A stretch of 37,500 nt of DNA from Prorocentrum cordatum. Its lineage: Eukaryota; Sar; Dinophyceae; Prorocentrales; Prorocentraceae. Below, piece by piece: positions 20,090 through 31,020 of the stretch. Where the stretch lies: positions 1 to 37,500 of the forward strand of contig CAUYUJ010019598.1 in assembly GCA_963575745.1 (NCBI GenBank), read 5' to 3'. The notes under the pieces are model-generated. The model ran no database searches and was not told where the DNA came from. It saw only the letters and a list, made by a program, of their open reading frames with translations. Positions within the stretch are counted from its first letter, which is position 1. The number at the start of each line of letters is the position of its first letter. The position numbers and the translations under genes are program-made.

Positions 20090-20330
20090 TGGGCCCTCTG
20101 AAAAGCTTTGTATGCTTCTCGGGGCCTTCCAGAGCCTCCTCGGAATTTCGGGAGAGCCTCAGGAGGGCCCCAGACGGTCTGAAAGGGCCCCAGGAGGCAC
20201 CTTCAAGTTGTCACTTCCGGCGCCCCTGAAAGTGGCATCTCCCAGGGCTCTCCTGAGGCCCCCTTGGGGCCTCTCTGAAGGCTTCTCGGTGGCTTCGGGA
20301 AGGCCTTGAGGGGGGACCAAAGAGGTTCCG
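20090..20330 (+). repeat. GGCCTC/TTGGGG block E, with TCACTTCCGGCGCCC core
   Basis: Short block whose core at 20201-20250 matches the block D core at about 41 of 50 positions by eye, including an uninterrupted GTCACTTCCGGCGCCC. It ends in ACCAAAGAGGTTCCGAG near 20330. Confidence 0.75.
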
Positions 20331-20428
20331 AGAAATCGCGATGTCTTTTCACGCTTCGCTCGAACGTCTTATTGGTGCTTTCTCCGGTGTGGTCTGGAAT
20401 ATAGGATGCGGGGTTGGCAAAACCTGTC

Positions 20429-21255
20429 TCTCGTGCGCGGGGGTAGCTCTAGCAATCGTTGTCCCTCGCGCGGAGAGGATGACTCGTAACAGAAATAACC
20501 TCTCGTGCGCTAGCAGGGATTGGAACAATTATGGTCTCTGGTGCACGGGGGCGATACAACAAAACGGTCCCTCGCGCATGATGGGGGGGGTGCTGCAACA
20601 ACAATTTTTCCTCGTACGTGAGGGAGGATTCCAGCGAAAGCGGTCTCTCGTGCATGATGGGGGGAGGTTGTAGGTTGTAACAAAAACGGTCCGCTGCGCA
20701 CGGGGGAGGACAGTGGCAAAAGGTGTCTCTTGGCAGTGAAGGACCCGCAGTGAAATTTGCCCCTCGTTGGCGAGTGGGGGATTGCAGCAAAAACTATACC
20801 CTCGTACATGTGTGTGTGTGTGTGTATGTGTTTGTGTGCATGTGTGTGTGTGTGTGTGTCTGTGTGTGCGTGTTGTGAACTTGCCCTCTCTGTCACGAGG
20901 TCGATCGTAGCGAAACTGCTCTTTGCACATGACCGGGATTGTAGTAAAGACGTCTCCTGGTGCATGGCGTTCTAGATTGAAGCAAAGACCGACGCTCGTG
21001 CATGATGGGGATCCCAACAACAGCTCTCCGAACATAGGGCGATATTATAGCAACAACGATTCCTTCGTCTATGAGGGGAGCTTTGGCAACATTGCCTTGT
21101 GCGCACGGGGGCGATTGTCACAATGATAGTGTGAGAGGGCGCTGAAGCTGAAGGGATTGCAGCAAAAATGCTCGTGCGGCGGACTTGTCGCAACAGCGGT
21201 CCTCTCGTGCATCTGGGGTGTTTGTAACAAAAACTGCCCGTCGTGCATGCGCGAA
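20429..21255 (+). repeat. Degenerate minisatellite of about 36 bp, about 20 units
   Basis: Units start with a variant of CTCTCGTGCATGATGGGG, followed by (A)TTGCAGCAAAAACGGT. Clear copies begin near 20502, 20536, 20568, 20652, 20760, 20995 and 21205, with irregular spacing of 32-46 bp and strong divergence. A TG microsatellite interrupts at 20806-20878. On the minus strand the repeat produces spurious Cys/His/Arg-rich frames. The units are too divergent, and the intervals too repetitive, for a CRISPR array. Confidence 0.8.
20806..20878. repeat. (TG)n microsatellite
   Basis: TGTGTG tract with ATG, TTTG and CTG interruptions, embedded in the 36-bp minisatellite. Confidence 0.95.
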
Positions 21256-21299
21256 GCAGGGTACCTTGGATGGAATAACAATCGGGCGCGGGGTGGTGG

Positions 21300-21680
21300 T
21301 GGTGGTAATTCATGGAACCCTCTCGGGCCTCCATAGGGCCCTCTGTGGTGGCCGTCTTAGGGGGCCCACGAGGCTCTCCAGTGGGGACTGAAAGTGATCC
21401 CTTGGAAATCCACGCCTTGGAGTTGAACCAATGGCTCACCGGGGCTCCTCTAGGAACCTTCTTGTGGCTCTCTTGGGGCTCCCCGGGGCCGTCTTGGAAG
21501 CTTCGAACGGCCCCCACATGGGCACTAGAAAGTATCGTTTCGGATTTCACGCTTTGGAGTTGGACCAGTGGCTCATTTGCGACCCCTTTTGGAAGCTTGT
21601 TGTGGCTCTCGCGCTGCGCTCTTGGGGGCCGCTGAGGCCGCGTTGGGGCCCCAAGACGTTCCCAAGAGGGTACAGGAAGT
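21300..21680 (+). repeat. GGCCTC/TTGGGG block F, with 137-bp tandem pair
   Basis: The core CACGCCTTGGAGTTGAACCA at 21411 and CACGCTTTGGAGTTGGACCA at 21548 are 137 bp apart, each followed by a variant of TGGCTCA and later by TTGTGGCTCTC. The flanks are the usual TTGGGGCC-type scaffold. Confidence 0.8.
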
Positions 21681-23100
21681 TATCGCGTCCAATGCTTCCG
21701 CGGCCGTTTTCTCGGCGGGGTAAGCTGCATAGGGGGCGACAGGATGGCCACGCGCATGCGCCGACTTCGGGCGTATAACAATCGAGGAAACAATGCTTCT
21801 ACGGGGGCGCGTGAGGGGGGCGCCCACAGGATTTCCGCCTCGACGTTTTTCTGGCGAGTGGTATCGGTGTATGCTTGTTGGCCTCCTGTTCGAGAGAGCG
21901 TCCAGAATATGCCGACCACGCGAGACGCAGAGAATCTGGGTTTGGGGGGGTTTCACTTGTGCCCGCGGGGCGAGACCCGCGGCTGGTTCGGCCCAGGGAC
22001 GAGGACTGGTGTGCAGAAAGTGCATACTTGGCACCATGCCTGGCCAAGGCCATCCTGGGCCCCAGGCTGGCATTCAGACCCTGCTGCATGCACCGACGAG
22101 GCAGAACACGACGGGGCAGCGCCGGCAAACGCTTTGCATGAACACATGAAATCCGCGTTTCGGACGGGGACAAGGCGGCCTGCGACCCAAAGCAATACGG
22201 CAACCAGCAACGACTCAGCGACGCCGTCGACGACGCGGCGTTCGCCTGCCTACAGGCTGGTCCCTCGGTTGCGACTCATTGCGCGCGTCAGCCTGCTCCA
22301 GGCGCCGGATGCTGGGGCCTTCTTCCCAGCGCCGCCCTGCGAGTCCGTTGGCATGTGCATCTCGCTCGGCCTCGTGCAGGCAGCGGTGCAGCTGAGACTC
22401 CGGACCCAGCTCGTCGACGAGCCATTGCCTGTGTCTGCTGCGCCAAACTGACGAAACGCCGCAATTCCCACCGGAACCGAAGGTGCTCAGACGCACAAGT
22501 GACGGGTTCCGCGGGAGCGGAGCTGGAACTGCCAGGGCGCCCCCACAGGACGGCGAGCCAGGCGGGCCAAACCTGGACGCCGACAGCCGCCTTGTCGACG
22601 TCGATCTGAGGTGGTGCATCGGGCTTCGGGCGGCCTGGGGCTTCACCGCAGGCTGCGCGCCGACCTCCTCTCCGTTTCCCCCGCATCCTCCAGCGCGGCC
22701 ACGCAGCGGCGCAAACAAATCAAACGGCAACGCCTGAACATCGGGCGCCAGTGCGCGGTGTTGGGCTTGACAGTCGTCACAGTGACGGTTGAGGCCATGA
22801 CAGCCTTATTGCGATCTTGGCCAAGCGGGTATTTGTTGTTACCGGGGAGTGCGCCGCTCGTGTGGCGGTCGGGCGTGCACCTCTCGCTCATCGGGAGAGC
22901 GCGCAAGTGGTTCTGGCGCGGCGGTGGCAGCCGTCGACGGGATCAGCTGTTGCACCCTGTGCAGCGGCCGCGGGGGTAGCCGCGGCTGGCGCCATGCGAG
23001 TCGCCGACGGCGCCCGTTGGACCCCCGTTTCATCTTTGACGGTGCCTGCCAGGGTGGGGGCGGCAGGATGGCCCGCAAAGACATTTTAACCTTAGTTTGC
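21681..23100. other. Unassigned GC-rich region
   Basis: Long frames on both strands reflect GC richness. A minus-strand stretch at about 22455-22235 reads like real protein (RHRQWLVDELGPESQLHR, EAERDAHANGLAGRRWEEG), with codon third positions mostly G or C, and might be an exon of an unknown gene. No domain, start or splice sites could be assigned. Confidence 0.25.
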
Positions 23101-23122
23101 AATGTTCTGGGCTTAGCATCTG

Positions 23123-23460
23123 AGGTTCATAATGTTCCCCGCGGAACATTATGAACCTGGGTTATGTCGTTTTGGGAGTTGTGAATGTTTTTTTTTGTCT
23201 CCCCCCGAACAATGGACACCCAGGGCTATGATGTTCGGGGGTATCGATTCCAAACGTATACTACCAGGTGCTTATAATGCTTCGGGGAAAGCAGTAGTGT
23301 TTCATCATTTCCCGTGAATGATGAACTTGGTTTTCATTGTTGTTTTGGGATGTTGATACTTTACTTCCCCCCAGTCCCCGGGCTTCGGACCTCGATTCGC
23401 TATGTTGAAATATTGATGCCGGTTTACTACCTGCAGAAATAATGAACTTATTTTATCAAG
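23123..23460 (+). repeat. 170-bp tandem repeat (two units) with strong hairpins
   Basis: GAACCTGGGTTATGTCG at 23153 and GAACTTGGTTTTCATTG at 23323 begin two diverged units 170 bp apart. Both continue through TTTTGGGA and a CCCCCC run to a variant of TACTACC and (T)AATG. A perfect 16-bp inverted repeat (AGGTTCATAATGTTCC with its complement, loop CCGC) lies at 23123-23158. A second (CCCCCGAACA with TGTTCGGGGG) spans 23202-23241, and a third (TTCATCATT with AATGATGAA) spans 23301-23325. Confidence 0.8.
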
Positions 23461-24364
23461 TTCCGGGTATAACGGATCTGGACCTTTGATTCTGGAGTGA
23501 AAGTGATGAAGCGCTGGAGGGGCAGTTTGAGAGTAAGGTCTGGCATGTAATCAACCTTGATGTTTATGTCGGCGCATCGATTCTAGACTCGTCATTCAGA
23601 AATGACGATTATTCGGCCGAGGGGAGAAGCCGATGCATCCACATGACGATGATCCACGGGTCTGTTATCTGAAGTTCTCCGTTTCGTCAGTGAACCACGG
23701 CCGACGAGGATTCCAGAGCTACCCTCGCGGGCGGGTAGGGCGGTTTCTGACCGGTTCGGCAGCACTGCTCTTTCCCGGCCGCCGACGCCCCGCAGCCGCC
23801 TCTGCCCATTCGACCGCCCCCGCCCCCCTTTCCGTTGGCTGCTTCTTTGCGTGCTTGCTGCCTATGCTGCCTTCTCTCCTCCTCTCCTACCTCCCTCCAT
23901 CCATCCTCCCTCCTTCTTCTTCCTCCGCCTACTTCTTCTCCTTTCGGTGGTTGGGGTTCAGACTTCACGATGCCTGCCTGGTGACGTTTGTCGGCGTCGC
24001 ATTGGTCGTAGAGTCCAGCGGTTGACAGCAGTCCACGAGGGGCCGGGTGAACATGTCCTTCCTCATACACCTCTTGCACCTGCTGTCTGGCCGACGCTCA
24101 GCACAGCGGAGTCCCCGTCCTTGCAGTGGAGGAGCCAGTCGCGAGATTCGGGATGTGTGATTGGCAGCGCGCTTTGTTCCTGAGCATGTGGTGGCATTTG
24201 TCTCGGTTGCGTCGTCCGCCTCAGCTTGACAATCATTGTGGTACCGCACAACATGTGCGAAGGCACCAATGAATCTTGTATGAGGATGTGGCGCGGCTAG
24301 GCTCGTTGGGGGTCGGCGGAGTGAGAAACAGCATAGAAGGATAGAGAGGGAGAGGAGGATGATG
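23461..24364. other. Unassigned region with CT-rich tract
   Basis: Contains a small hairpin (CGTCATT/AATGACG, about 23590-23607) and a pyrimidine-rich stretch at 23870-23945. Open frames across it show no domain. Confidence 0.3.
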
Positions 24365-25048
24365 GACATGAGGAAGGACGATGCAAGTGGTAGTGATGAT
24401 ACTGTTGATGATGATGCTGATGATTTTAGATGATGATGATGATGATGATGGTCATGGCGATGCACATAGGAATGCCGATGACGATGACGATGCTGATGAG
24501 GCTGATGAAGCCGACGATGCCGACGATGACGACGGTGATGTTCATGCTTATGGTAACGATGCTGCTGCTGATGATGTTGCTGCTGCTGATGATGATGATG
24601 ATGTTTGATGAGGGTCACGATGATAATACTGCTGATGATGATGACCACGACGATGATATAGAACATGACGATGATGCTGATGCTGATGATGGTGATTCGA
24701 AGTGTGATGACGAATTCGACGCCGACGACGTCGATGATGAATGATTATGTTGATGATGATGACGATGGTGGTCATGAACATGCTGATGACGATGCTGACG
24801 ATGGTGGTCATGCTGCTGCTCATAATGATGATGCTGACGACGATGTTGCTGATGCTGCTGCTCATGATGATGATGCTGATGCTCATGCGGATGCTGCTGA
24901 TGATGATAATGATGCAACTTATTCGGTTTATGATTAGTATACTGGCGATGCTTATGACGATGGCGATTACGATGATGCTGCTGCTGCTGATGATGGTGAT
25001 GCTGATGATGGTAACGGTGATGGTGATGGTGTCGATGGTGATGTTGTC

Positions 25049-25079
<31 letters not shown>

Positions 25080-25083
25080 CTGC

Positions 25084-25115
<32 letters not shown>

Positions 25116-25290
25116 TTGCTGATAACGATGATGCTGCTGCTGCTGCTGATGATGCCGATGCTGAGGATGATGCAGCTGCTGCCAATGAATGTGATGACGA
25201 TGATGACGATGATAATGATGATGCTGCTGGGGATGACAATGATGCTGATGATGATGATGATGGTGACGACGATGATGATGATGGTGATAC

Positions 25291-25341
<51 letters not shown>

Positions 25342-25693
25342 CGATGCTGATGATGATGTTGTTTGTGATTACTTTGGTGGCGGTGATGCTGCTGATGATG
25401 GTGATGCTGATGATGCGGATGCTGATGCTGATGGTGTCCTCATGCTGATCATGAGTAAGGTGATAATGATCACGGTGCTGCGGCTACTGATGCTGCTGCT
25501 GCTGCTGATCAGGATGGTGACGATGATGAGCATTATGATGTTGATGATGCTGCTGCTGCTAATGATGAGGATGCTTATGAGGGGGAGCGGGAGTTGGAGG
25601 AAATGCAGGAGGAGGAGGAGGAGGTGGACAGGGAAGAGACGAGCGAAGGGAGGGGAGAGGGACACAGGAAGACTAAACAGCGATCATGATGAA

Positions 25694-25731
<38 letters not shown>

Positions 25732-26080
25732 GCACTGTTCTGCTGCTGATGATTATGATGATTGTGATGACTATGATGATTATGATGATTATGATGATTA
25801 TGATGATGCTGCTGTTGCAGCTGGTGATTCTGCTGCTCACGCTGATCATGGTGATGCTACTGATGATGATGGTGATGATGATTCTGCTGCTGCTGATGCT
25901 GATGATGATGATCTAATGCTGATGCCGATGCTGATGCTGATGCTGGTGCTGATGATGCTGATGATGATGATTACGGTGATGTTGTGAATGACTATAATGA
26001 CGATGATGAGGCCGATGACGAAAGACATGGTGGTTGTAATGATGATGCTGTTTTTGATGATGATGAGGAGTAGGAGTAGG
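24365..26080. repeat. Degenerate (GAT)n/(GCT)n triplet array, about 1.7 kb
   Basis: GAT/ATG triplets with admixed GCT, GAC and GGT, including pure GAT runs (25290-25340, 25690-25732) and GCT-rich islands. In one phase it would read poly-Asp/Ala, in others poly-Met/Leu or Ser/His. Such compositions over 180-235 codons with mixed phases are typical of triplet arrays. Phase slips and a purine-rich insert at 25590-25670 break it into segments. Confidence 0.93.
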
Positions 26081-26534
26081 AGGAGAATAATGATGATGGT
26101 GGTGAAGGTAGTGATAGAGGAGGAGGATGAGGAGTTGGAGGAGGAAGAGGGCGGGAAGGAGTGGAAGAGGGATCGAGCACTGCCTAGGCGCCACTTCGCG
26201 TTGGCGCCGCCGGCCTCTTGTGTCCCACGATGCCAGGCAGAAAAGGACGACCGACGACGACTGACTTCGATCGAGGACAGGGACCGGCAGAATCGACGTC
26301 GTCTGCTGACGATTTACCAGACACGGTGGCGACGACGACTCCAACGACGACGACGGTCGACACACGACAAACGTCGACGGACGCCGGATGACGAAGGGCG
26401 ACGGCGACGACGGCGACGGTTTGAGCCCAAAGGGGGAGACACTCGTTTTGTGCGCCGGCGCTCAGAGAGACGCGTGGGACCCTCGCACGACCCAGACCTG
26501 TGGCCTTTGCGAAAAGACACTACTGTTTAGTTGT
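26081..26534. repeat. GGA-rich stretch, (GAC)n array and unique tail
   Basis: GGA-rich sequence (about 26081-26150) leads to a degenerate GAC/ACG triplet array (about 26235-26425), followed by about 110 bp of unique sequence ending near 26530, where the 14-bp minisatellite begins. Confidence 0.8.
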
Positions 26535-27115
26535 GTGTAATATCCGGATGTCATTTGTGTGGTGCCATCTATCTTGCGTAATTTAGGTGGTGCAATTTAA
26601 GTTGTTCAATTGATGTGGTGCCACATCTGTTATGCAGCCTATTCGGAGCAATGTACGTAGTGTAATCTATTTGATTATATCTATAGTGTGCAAACTCTGT
26701 TGTGCAAGATATGTGGTGCAAGGTATGCCGAGCAATCTATGTGGAACAATACATGTTGTACAATGCATGTTGTGCAATCTATGTGGGGCAACCCATGTTG
26801 TGTAACCTATGTTGTGCCCGGAATGTGGTACAATATATGTGGAGCAATCTATGTTGAACAGTTTATGGGGCGCAATGTCTTGCATCACATGCTGTACAAT
26901 CTATGTTGTGCAATTCAGGTTGTGCCATCTATGTTGTAATACATGTTGTGTAATCGGTATGGTGGGAGCCGTATTGTTCAAACGATGTGGTCAATATATG
27001 TTGTACAGTCTATGTGGAGCAATCCATGTTGTGCAATCTCTGGTGTGCAATACAGGTGGTTGTGCAATCTTTGTGTTGCAATATATGTTGTGCGCTCTAT
27101 GTGGTGCAACTCACT
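26535..27115 (+). repeat. 14-bp minisatellite, consensus CAATCTATGTTGTG
   Basis: About 40 diverged units. In the clearest part (26770-26890) units follow one another every 14 bp: CAATCTATGTGGGG, CAACCCATGTTGTG, TAACCTATGTTGTG, CAATATATGTGGAG, CAATCTATGTTGAA. Shorter blocks of the same repeat start the next two copies of the compound unit, near 28150 and 29555. Confidence 0.92.
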
Positions 27116-28110
27116 TTGACTGTCTTGAAGCTGTCCTCTCCACTGCTCGTGCAAACATCCCACCCTCCCACCCGCAACTTGGTCGCAAGACCTCCTGAGA
27201 TCGTGCCGGTAGGTAACACATGGCACTTGGCAATGACACCGACGCCGACAACGACAGCGACAACGACGACGACGACGAGGGAGGAGGGAAGACGACGACG
27301 ACGACGATGACGGCGACGAAATAGGAGGGACGACGATAAGACGCCGACGACGGACGACGACGACGAGGGAGGAGGAGGAAGGACGACCACGGTGACAACG
27401 ACGACGGAAACGACCACGACGCCAAAGAGGACGACGACGACGAACACGAGGAAAGACAGAGGACGACGTAGGCGACGACGACGACGACGCAAGAGCGCGC
27501 GCGCACATTTTTTTTGAACATCCGTGTTGCGAAACCTAGTGTTTTTGTAGGTTGTTTGGACACACGATTTGAAATCCTTCCGAAACCGATGGGTTTTGAA
27601 GGATTTCGGCATACGCGCGCGACGACGCGCGCGTCTGCAATTCGTCCCGTTTTTGGCAGAGGATTCTCGTGACGGCACACGCGCAAGGGCGTTCGACAGA
27701 TTTCGACATGCGCGCGCGAAGCCCGTTTGGTAGCATTTTGTGACAATCTTGGAAAACCAATGGTTTTCTCAAGATTTTGCAGGAGCTCGCGCGTAAGCTT
27801 TTTTAGCAAATCAGTGTTGCGAAACCATGTGTCTTTGTATGTTTTTTTGGACACTCGCTTCCGAATCCTTCCAGCACCGAAGGTTTTGCGCGCGCGACGA
27901 CGCGCGCGTGCGCACCTCGTCCCATTTTTTGCAAGGGATTCGTGAAAAAATGTTATGTTAGAACAACACATGTCCCCGCGTATCGTTTTCTTGTACAATG
28001 GAACTTCAAGGGCGTCGATACCGGCCCACGTGGGATAGTGTAAATTCATATTTAGGATGGACACGTGGTCATAATCACATATGATTTACATACCCGAAAT
28101 GGGGGGCGAT
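27116..28110 (+). repeat. Compound repeat unit, copy 1 (spacer, GAC array, CGCG block)
   Basis: The order is: a spacer containing GCAAACATCCCACCC (27151) and ACCCGCAACTTGG; a GAC array at about 27235-27490; and an AT/CG-alternating block with two sub-repeats 290 bp apart (GTGTTGCGAAACC at 27524 and 27814). Each sub-repeat contains CCGAAGG/ATCCTTCC-type sequence and a CGCGCGCG-ACGA-CGCGCGCG palindrome (27613-27634, 27889-27908). It closes with CCGGCCCACGTGGGATAGTG at 28021. The long minus-strand frame over this interval arises from the GAC array and is not a gene. Confidence 0.9.
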
Positions 28111-28149
28111 AGTGCCGGGGGGGGGGGGGTAGAGCCTATTCTTCTGTTA

Positions 28150-29545
28150 GAAAGGATAATTTGTGTGGAGCATTTAATGTGGTGCTACATATGTCGTGCA
28201 ATAGGTGTTGTGCCGGCAGGGTTCTCCAATATACGTTGGGAAATCCACGCAGTGCAGTCTTTGTGGTGCGCAGTCTATGTAATGCAAGTCACTCTGCTGA
28301 ACTTGAAGTCGTCATCTCCCTTGCTCGCGCAAACATCCCACCCACCCACCCGCAACTTGGTTTGCAAAACCTCTTAAGACCGACTACGACGATACCGACG
28401 ACAACGACTACGACGACACCGGCGACGTCTCCGACGACTTCGACGACGACAACGACGCCGACGCCGACGACGACGAAGACGACGACGACGCCAACGAAAG
28501 CGACGACGAGGGAGGAGGAAGGACGACGACGGCGACAACGACGACAACGACGACAACGACGACAACGACGAGGGAGGGGGGAGGACGGCGACGACGCGAA
28601 CGACGAAAAAGGAGAAAGGACGGCGGCGCCGACGACGACAACGACGAGGGAGGAGGGAAGACGACGACGACGACAACGACGACGACGACGACGGCGACGA
28701 AATAGGAAGGACGACGACGAGAAGCCGACGACGGACGACGACGACGACGACGAGGGAGGAGGAGGAAGGACGACCACGGCGACAACGACGACGGAAAAAC
28801 CACGACGCCAAAGAGGACGACGACGACGAACACGAGGAAAAACAGAGGACGACGTAGGCGACGACGACGACGCGGGAGGAGGGAGGACGGCGACGACGAC
28901 GACGACGACGCAAGAGCGCGCGCGCGCACACGCTTTTGTTGAAAATCCAGGTTGTTTGGACACACGATTTTGACATCCTTCCGAAACCGATGGGTTTTGA
29001 AGGATTTCGTCATACGCGCGCGACGACGCGCGCGTCTGCAATTTGTCTTGTTTTTTGCAGAGGATTCTCGTGACGGCACACGCGCAAGGGCGTTCGACAG
29101 ATTTCGACATGCGCGCGCGAAGCCCGTTTGGTAGCATTTTGTGACAATCTTGGAAAACCAATGGTTTTCTCAAGATTTTGCAGGAGCTCGCGCGTAAGCT
29201 TTTTTAGCAAATCGGTGTTGCGAAAGCATGTGTTTTTGTATGTTTTTTTTGGGATGCTCGATTGCGAAATCCTTCCAGCACCGAAGGTTTTTGAAGGATA
29301 TCGGCATGCGCGCGCGACGACGCGCGCGTGCGCACCTCGTCCCGTTTTATGCAAGGGATTCGTGAAAAAAAAGTGTTATGTTAGAACAAAAAATGTCACC
29401 GCACAGTGTGTGTGTGTGTGTGTTTTATACAAGGGAATCTCAGGGGGGGGATACCGGCCCACGTGGGATAGTGTAAATTCATATATCGGATGGACCTGTG
29501 GTCATCATCATATATGATTAGATACCCAAAAGGGATACCGATAAC
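28150..29545 (+). repeat. Compound repeat unit, copy 2
   Basis: Repeats copy 1 in order: a short 14-bp minisatellite (28150-28295); the spacer with GCAAACATCCCACCC at 28329; a longer GAC array (about 28380-28915); and the CGCG block with palindromes at 29014-29035 and 29309-29328. It closes with CCGGCCCACGTGGGATAGTG at 29454. The distance between copies is 1178 bp at the spacer, 1401 bp in the CGCG block and 1433 bp at the end; most of the difference comes from the expanded GAC array. Long stretches of the CGCG block are nearly identical to copy 1. Confidence 0.92.
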
Positions 29546-29880
29546 GCTAGAACGGAGAATCTATGTGCAGCAATCAATGCAGGGCAATCTTTGTGGTGCA
29601 CCCGAAGCTGTGTAATCTATGCTGCGCAACATATGGCTCTCAGTGTATGTAGGGCATTCTATGGTGCGCGATCTAGATGGTGCAATCCTTGTTCCGGTGA
29701 CGAGGTGGCGGCAGGGCGACGACGGTGACGGCATAACTGCCAGAAAGCCACACAGGCCCAGACGACAGGCGGCGACGAGGCGGCGACGAGGCGGAAAGGC
29801 GACAAAATAACCGCTGGACCGCCACGCAGGCCTTTGAACACAAAAGTGAACCCCTAAGTTCAAGCACCGTTTGGGCAATA
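29546..29880 (+). repeat. Compound repeat unit, truncated copy 3
   Basis: The 14-bp minisatellite resumes at about 29555-29695, followed by a short GGCGACGAG array (29700-29800). The GCAAACATCCCACCC spacer and the CGCG block are missing. Confidence 0.75.
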
Positions 29881-30600
29881 TCGATGTGTCGGTGGGGTGG
29901 ACGGGTCAGGGGTAGGGGAGGGGGGGACCAGCAAACCACGACCCGCCATGGCGCTAACGCTGTGACAGAGACTATGACATTACGAACCAAGCCCTGCTGA
30001 GTCATACCAGTTGCCCGCCTTTGTAAGTGGGCGCGCAACGCCATCGAAAGCGCGCGCTCGCTTGTGCTGCGTTGTGCGCGGGCACAATCTGCGCCCGCGC
30101 CTGGCCCGCGCGAGGGCGTGCGAGCAGTGCGCGCGGGCCGCCCCCCGTTTTTTTGTTTGTTGCGTCTCGCGGCGCGCGGCCCCACGCGAAGGGCCCGCGC
30201 GCGCGAAAGGGGGTGCGACTGCATGTGCGTGGCTGCGCGCGGCCCCACGAAAGAGGGCCACCGCGCGCACGAGGCAGCGTTGATGCTCCTGGTTGCATCG
30301 CGATGCGCGCCCGTGCAGGCGCGCCGCGGGGATCGCGTCGGGGCGGACGGCGGCGCGCCTCGGGGTCGTGCGGTTTGCAGGCGTTGGCGCTTGCATTTTG
30401 CAGGCGTCTGCGCTTGCGTCCCGCCGTTGCGGACGGCGCGCGCGCTTGCGCCCCACCCTCCCGCTCCTGGGGGTGCTTGCATCCCTGGCGCCCCGCGCGG
30501 CGGTTCAGACTGGCGCCGCCAGGCTGGGCGGCGCGGGGGGTGCCGCACCCCTTTGTCAAGTGGGGGCGGCCACCTCCGGGTGCGGGAGGCTGCGGCGCAG
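29881..30600. other. Very GC-rich unassigned region with local CG repeats
   Basis: Strongly GC-rich sequence. GCGCGCGGCCCCACG recurs at about 30172 and 30235 (63 bp apart) and GCGCTTGC recurs in 30385-30450. Frames of 200-340 codons are open on both strands simultaneously because stop codons are rare, so none is credited. Confidence 0.35.
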
Positions 30601-31020
30601 CTGGAATTTCTGATCAAGGTGGAGGGGGACGTGATGGAGGGGAGGGAAGGGATGGAAAGGATTAAGAGGGGAAGGATGGTTCAACGGCGCCTGTTTTGGT
30701 GGAGCTGGTGTTCCGCCCGCGGCGTGGACAATTGCAGCGCGCAAGCCAGGGATTTCTCGTTTTGCTGCTCTCAGCGTTGTATATTGTGGTCCAAAGTGTC
30801 AAGGTCTTTCGCTCGACCGTGCCTGATGTCAGGCGCTGCCCGAATTTGCACCGCTCGAGCGTTCCAGCAACCTCCGTCATATTCACGGGGGGGGGGCGCC
30901 GAATGGGTGGAGGAGAAGAGGAGACCGAGCAGTAGGATAGAGGAGGAACGGATATCAGAAAGAGCGTGTTCTACCGCTGCTGGCGGAAAACCCAGGGGCC
31001 ACTGGGGTGTCCTAGCCCGT
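30601..31020. other. Unassigned spacer
   Basis: Purine-rich start (30620-30690), then unique sequence; a G run (30888-30897) precedes GGAGGAGAAGAGG. No gene or RNA feature was recognised. Confidence 0.3.

Noticed and set aside
20429-21255. Possible CRISPR array
   Set aside because: Units are degenerate along their whole length and of irregular spacing, with no invariant repeat alternating with unique spacers, and the context is eukaryotic.
24365-26080. Long acidic (poly-Asp) or Met/Leu/Ser/His frames
   Set aside because: They follow from GAT/GCT triplets and are open in several phases and on both strands.
27111-29173. Minus frames of 223-317 codons with Val/Ser/Arg runs ending in a conserved-looking segment
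   Set aside because: The runs come from GAC arrays. The repeated ending reflects the segmental duplication, not protein conservation.
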